Part shown: positions 7,694 through 10,002 of the stretch, piece by piece
How the letters are laid out: each line of letters begins with the position of its first letter
Position numbering within the stretch: position 1 is the stretch's first letter
From: Euperipatoides rowelli
Taxonomy: Eukaryota; Onychophora; Udeonychophora; Euonychophora; Peripatopsidae
Length of the DNA: 10,002 bases
Assembly: GCA_003024985.2 (NCBI GenBank)
Contig: PXIH01S0034480.1
Direction: 5' to 3' (one strand)
Translations under genes and position numbers: made by a program
Notes under the pieces: model-generated
Database searches by the model: none
What the model saw: the letters and a program-made list of their open reading frames with translations, nothing else
What the model was told of the DNA's origin: nothing

Positions 7694-7820
7694 TAATTCC
7701 AGTCCACACTAAGAGCTTTGCACCCGGAATATCTTAAGTAAAACAATAAAATAGATCTCTTTCCATAAAAATTCAGTTTGTAATACTATGCATATGCATG
7801 TGTGCACTGGACTTGAATTA
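7694..7820. repeat. Inverted arms of 13 bp, 101 bp apart
   Basis: TAATTCCAGTCCA (7694-7706) and TGGACTTGAATTA (7808-7820) are reverse complements with one mismatch. Together they could close a 127-bp stem-loop or mark the ends of a small element, but no flanking duplication is seen. Confidence 0.5.
7788..7799. promoter_or_regulatory. Perfect palindrome ATGCATATGCAT, identical to the POU-factor MORE site
   Basis: The 12-mer is an exact palindrome. It is identical to the known MORE sequence (palindromic Oct factor recognition element), which is bound by POU-domain dimers such as Oct-1 and Oct-4. It lies alone, with no identified gene beside it, so a regulatory role is only a possibility. Confidence 0.3.
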
Positions 7821-8000
7821 AAAATCAATGGAGATGTTTTAAACAAAAATAGTGCGGACAAAAAAAAATAGAATAAAGAGTTATTACAACAAAAATAATT
7901 TTACCCAATATCATAGTTCAAACATGATTTAATTAACTGTTAAGTGGTTTAGTTGCTTAAAAAAAATTAAGGATAACTTTGAAGATAAAATCCTGACTTG

Positions 8001-8030
8001 TTAGGCCGATAACACACTCAGTAGTGCGTC
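8001..8030 (+). repeat. Left terminal inverted repeat of the 1.07-kb element
   Basis: This arm can also fold on itself: ACACACT pairs with AGTGCGT around CAGT, with one G-T pair. The partner arm is 9038-9067. Confidence 0.8.
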
Positions 8031-8233
8031 ACGATGCTGCATTTTGGCTGTAAAAAAGATGACAATATAGTTTGGTGTCACACAGGCTGAGCCTTGCAGC
8101 ACGAAGAATTACACAATGATTTTACAAGGCTAAATCGACACGCCTTTTTCAGATTTAATTTCATCCACCATGCCATTATTTTAACTAAAATATTACTCAT
8201 TATAAATAAATATTAATAAAATATTTAATTTTT

Positions 8234-8303
8234 CTGATTATTAATATTTATTATTATTAATAAAATCTTGAATATTATTAATAATAATAAAAATTTTAAT
8301 CAG
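8234..8303. repeat. AT-only imperfect palindrome inside the 1.07-kb element
   Basis: CTGATTA at 8234-8240 is inverted at the far end, 8297-8303 (TAATCAG). The core arms TTATTATTATTAATA (8248-8262) and TATTAATAATAATAA (8276-8290) are exact 15-bp reverse complements around a 13-base loop. The structure could extrude as a cruciform. Confidence 0.75.
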
Positions 8304-8824
8304 CCTAACAAAATATACAACTATTTTTTTTTTGCTTACTCGTATTTGAAAAACAAAATGAACTAAACCAACATGTTATAAGGGAAAACTGTTTAGAGTG
8401 TTCCAACTTTATATTTTCATTCCTTATTTCAATTTCAATTTGATTTCTTTTAATGGTAGAATTTGATTCAATGAAATAAGACATTTTTACTATATTTTGA
8501 TTGGATGGCTATATAAAAGAACTAGATCAAACTTTTGTTAGCTAACGATACTCTCTGCTCTCTGCATCTATATTTTCAAGCTAATGAATAAATAGTTAGG
8601 CATTTTTTTTTAAAGTTTAAGAATTAATCTACTGTTATGTAAAACTAATGGAAATAGCCCCTCAAATTCCTGATTTAGTTTTTTTGTCTTTAAAATAAAT
8701 AATGTTAAATATTTACTGTTTCTTTTGTCATTGTTGACCCCATGTCAAAACAATTTGCAGGCCGGAAATAGAAAGGTCTCTTCAAGCAGCAACTAATGTT
8801 GTGTTTAGCGCATCGCATTGAAGA

Positions 8825-9007
8825 CAATGTGTTTTAAAAAAAGGAGTGTTGATTCAACGCAAACACAGTGGAGTCACTGCGGTCAATTTTTAAAGCAAGC
8901 TCTATAGTTTTTTCCTACAGAAAACCCTGAAAATCAACACGAACACAGAAAAATTAATGCAATTTTCAATGTAACGCATCCAATTTAAAATCAATGTGTT
9001 TTAAAAA
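8825..9007. repeat. Subterminal direct repeats in the right part of the 1.07-kb element
   Basis: CAATGTGTTTTAAAAA occurs exactly at 8825-8840 and 8992-9007. Between them is a second, looser pair, TCAACGCAAACACAG and TCAACACGAACACAG. Repeated subterminal motifs are common in cut-and-paste elements, where they bind transposase, but here the role is inferred. Confidence 0.7.
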
Positions 9008-9037
9008 TGTTGGCGGTGCTGCAACATGGCGCGCTAC

Positions 9038-9067
9038 GACACACTGCCGAGTGTGTCACCGACCTAA
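9038..9067 (-). repeat. Right terminal inverted repeat of the 1.07-kb element
   Basis: The arm contains a perfect 8-bp hairpin, GACACACT (9038-9045) with AGTGTGTC (9050-9057), around GCCG. It is the inverted partner of 8001-8030. Confidence 0.8.
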
Positions 9068-9453
9068 GAAGACCTAGATTAATATTTTCTGCATAAGAAA
9101 AAAACGTATCGTACATAAAAACATAATTTATCCTACATAAAAAAAATGTAAATAAATACAAAAGACGTGTAACAATCCAAACACAATTTATGTAAAATAA
9201 AAAATAAAAATTATAATAATTTATTTATTGAAGGAGTAAGGAAGAAGAGAGTATTTTTATATTATTATTTATTTACACGTATTTAATTTACACATTTTGA
9301 AATAACACGATTTACTACCATTTCTCATATTACAAGGTCAATTATTTGAAATAATATGGTTTGTGAAAAAAAAAAGTACCATATATACTTAATTTAAAAT
9401 AAAAATAAGACAATGAAAATCTGTAAAATGTTACGATATTAGCCTAAATTCAA
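9068..9453. other. AT-rich non-coding stretch, no gene seen
   Basis: This stretch separates the 1.07-kb element from the second hAT-type MITE. It is A/T-rich with short A runs and no open frame or repeat of note. Confidence 0.5.
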
Positions 9454-9461
9454 ATCCATCC
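9454..9461. repeat. Target-site duplication of MITE 2, left copy
   Basis: ATCCATCC, repeated exactly at 9758-9765, immediately outside the other inverted repeat. Confidence 0.88.
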
Positions 9462-9757
9462 CAGTGGTGGATCTAGACATTTTTTTTTGGAGGGGGGGGG
9501 GGGGCAAAGTTGGCTTCTGATGTCCCCAATTTCTGTGTTTTTCCAAACAAAATATTTTGATAATATTTTTTTTGTTTAGTTGTATGGGCGTTTTGTACTT
9601 CAAATGTAAATAATTGAAGTTTTTTTTTTTTTTTTTGGTTGTATGACATTTTGAGAGCCCTTATATACTGTATATTTTTTTAACTTAAAGGCCCATTTTT
9701 CTGCCCCTCTGATGGGGTACCCAGGGCATTGCCCCCTCCCCCCTAGATTTAGCACTG
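9462..9757. mobile_element. hAT-type miniature inverted-repeat element (MITE 2), 296 bp
   Basis: The left end CAGTGGTGGATCTAG (9462-9476) and the right end CTAGATTTAGCACTG (9743-9757) are inverted copies matching at 12 of 15 bases. CAGTG is a typical hAT terminus. An exact 8-bp direct repeat, ATCCATCC, flanks it at 9454-9461 and 9758-9765, the duplication size expected for hAT. Subterminal blocks are G-rich on the left (13 Gs at 9492-9504) and C-rich on the right (9732-9743). The interior is AT-rich with a 17-T run (9620-9636). There is no coding sequence. Confidence 0.88.
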
Positions 9758-9765
9758 ATCCATCC
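9758..9765. repeat. Target-site duplication of MITE 2, right copy
   Basis: ATCCATCC, identical to 9454-9461, directly follows the terminal CACTG of the 296-bp element. Confidence 0.88.
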
Positions 9766-9935
9766 CTCTGCTAATACCCACATGAGGTTAATTATGTTGA
9801 GTAGAATAATAATATTGTTTTTGTTTCATCACATCTACTAACCCTTAGCATTTCCATTATTTTCTATGGAAAATTAATGTTTGATTTACATGTTTTTTTA
9901 ATTAACACGATTCTCAAGACAACACAATCCTAGCA

Positions 9936-10002
9936 TAAATCAATAATTTACTGTATTTGTAAAGCTTAAATCAAGAATTTACTGTATTTGTAAAGCTTAA
10001 AT
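9936..10002. repeat. 31-bp tandem repeat running off the window end
   Basis: Unit 1 (9936-9966) and unit 2 (9967-9997) differ at one base (CAATAATTT against CAAGAATTT). A third unit starts at 9998 and is cut by the window edge. The near identity suggests recent tandem duplication, and the array may continue well beyond the window. Confidence 0.85.

Larger units (their letters stand above)
7440..8000. other. AT-rich non-coding stretch, no gene seen
   Basis: No coding signal. It holds a G-rich run (7600-7616), a pair of inverted 13-bp arms (7694-7706 and 7808-7820) and a perfect 12-bp palindrome (7788-7799), listed separately. Confidence 0.5.
8001..9067. mobile_element. 1.07-kb non-autonomous DNA transposon with 30-bp terminal inverted repeats
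   Basis: The left end begins TTAGGCCGATAACACACTCA (8001-8020, arm to 8030). The right end, read on the minus strand, begins TTAGGTCGGTGACACACTCG (9067-9048, arm to 9038). The arms match at 24 of 30 positions, and all six differences are transitions. The next inner blocks also invert: TTGCAGCAC (8094-8102) with GTGCTGCAA (9016-9024). No open frame of note lies inside, so it is non-autonomous. The insertion duplication is ambiguous. It could be TA (ends GGCC...), as in Tc1/mariner-like elements, or a 3-bp TWA (TTA left, TAA right, not identical), as in PIF/Harbinger. Tourist-like Harbinger ends often begin GGCC, which mildly favours the latter. Confidence 0.75.

Noticed and set aside
8500-8550. 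Possible core promoter: ATTGG (inverse CCAAT) at 8500-8504 and TATATAAAAG at 8510-8519, with palindrome GTTAGCTAAC at 8537-8546
   Set aside because: The CCAAT-like box is only five bases from the TATA-like box, not the usual spacing. No open frame follows, and TATA-like strings are expected in DNA this AT-rich. It also lies inside a transposon.
8-10002. Both end arrays having a 31-bp period, as if related
   Set aside because: The unit sequences show no similarity in either orientation, so the shared period is taken as coincidence.
1-10002. CRISPR array, prokaryotic defence system or operon
   Set aside because: The only regular repeats are contiguous minisatellites without spacers. There are no coding genes, and all recognised elements are of eukaryotic type.

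Overview
This is a 10 kb piece of AT-rich, gene-poor eukaryotic DNA. It looks like intergenic or intronic sequence from an invertebrate animal genome. I see no intact protein-coding gene. The basis for this is long homopolymer runs, minisatellite repeats, a decayed non-LTR retrotransposon of the CR1/L2/Jockey group, several DNA transposons that carry terminal inverted repeats but no transposase, and a tRNA-derived Pol III promoter remnant. There is no operon structure, no ribosome binding sites and no dense coding. The species cannot be named from this sequence. The single N at 3006 shows it is a draft assembly.

Layout from left to right. A 31-bp minisatellite opens the window (about 8-145). 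From about 210 to 1276 the plus strand is T-rich and ends in AATAAA (1271-1276). From 1305 onward the minus strand is T-rich and begins with AATAAA in reverse (1305-1310). This could be two converging 3' UTRs, but no exon is proven. At 2254-2514 lies a 261-bp hAT-type miniature element with an exact 8-bp target duplication. It is followed directly by what look like two opposing, more diverged hAT ends (2529-3185). Two strong short hairpins follow (3233-3271 and 3421-3461).

The best coding signal is on the minus strand, at about 4400-6230. It is a decayed LINE ORF2, read right to left. A linker region comes first, then reverse transcriptase motifs in the canonical order (IPLPKVK, NQYAGFSNRST, ADYVKA, VPQGSVL, YIDD), then the conserved C-terminal region (SYIIPVIKYYTVVW, ALRII, the RYKYSAMP tail). 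Frameshifts and stops break it throughout.

The right third holds a minus-strand tRNA-like A-box/B-box unit ending at an A7 run (T7 on the transcript strand; 7270-7378), an exact palindromic POU 'MORE' 12-mer (7788-7799), a 1.07-kb element with 30-bp terminal inverted repeats (8001-9067), a second hAT miniature element of 296 bp with an exact 8-bp target duplication (9462-9757), and a second 31-bp tandem repeat that runs off the window end (9936-10002).

None of the mobile elements encodes its own working machinery. All would depend on enzymes made elsewhere in the genome. The window is best read as a small transposon graveyard, with no coordinated gene system.
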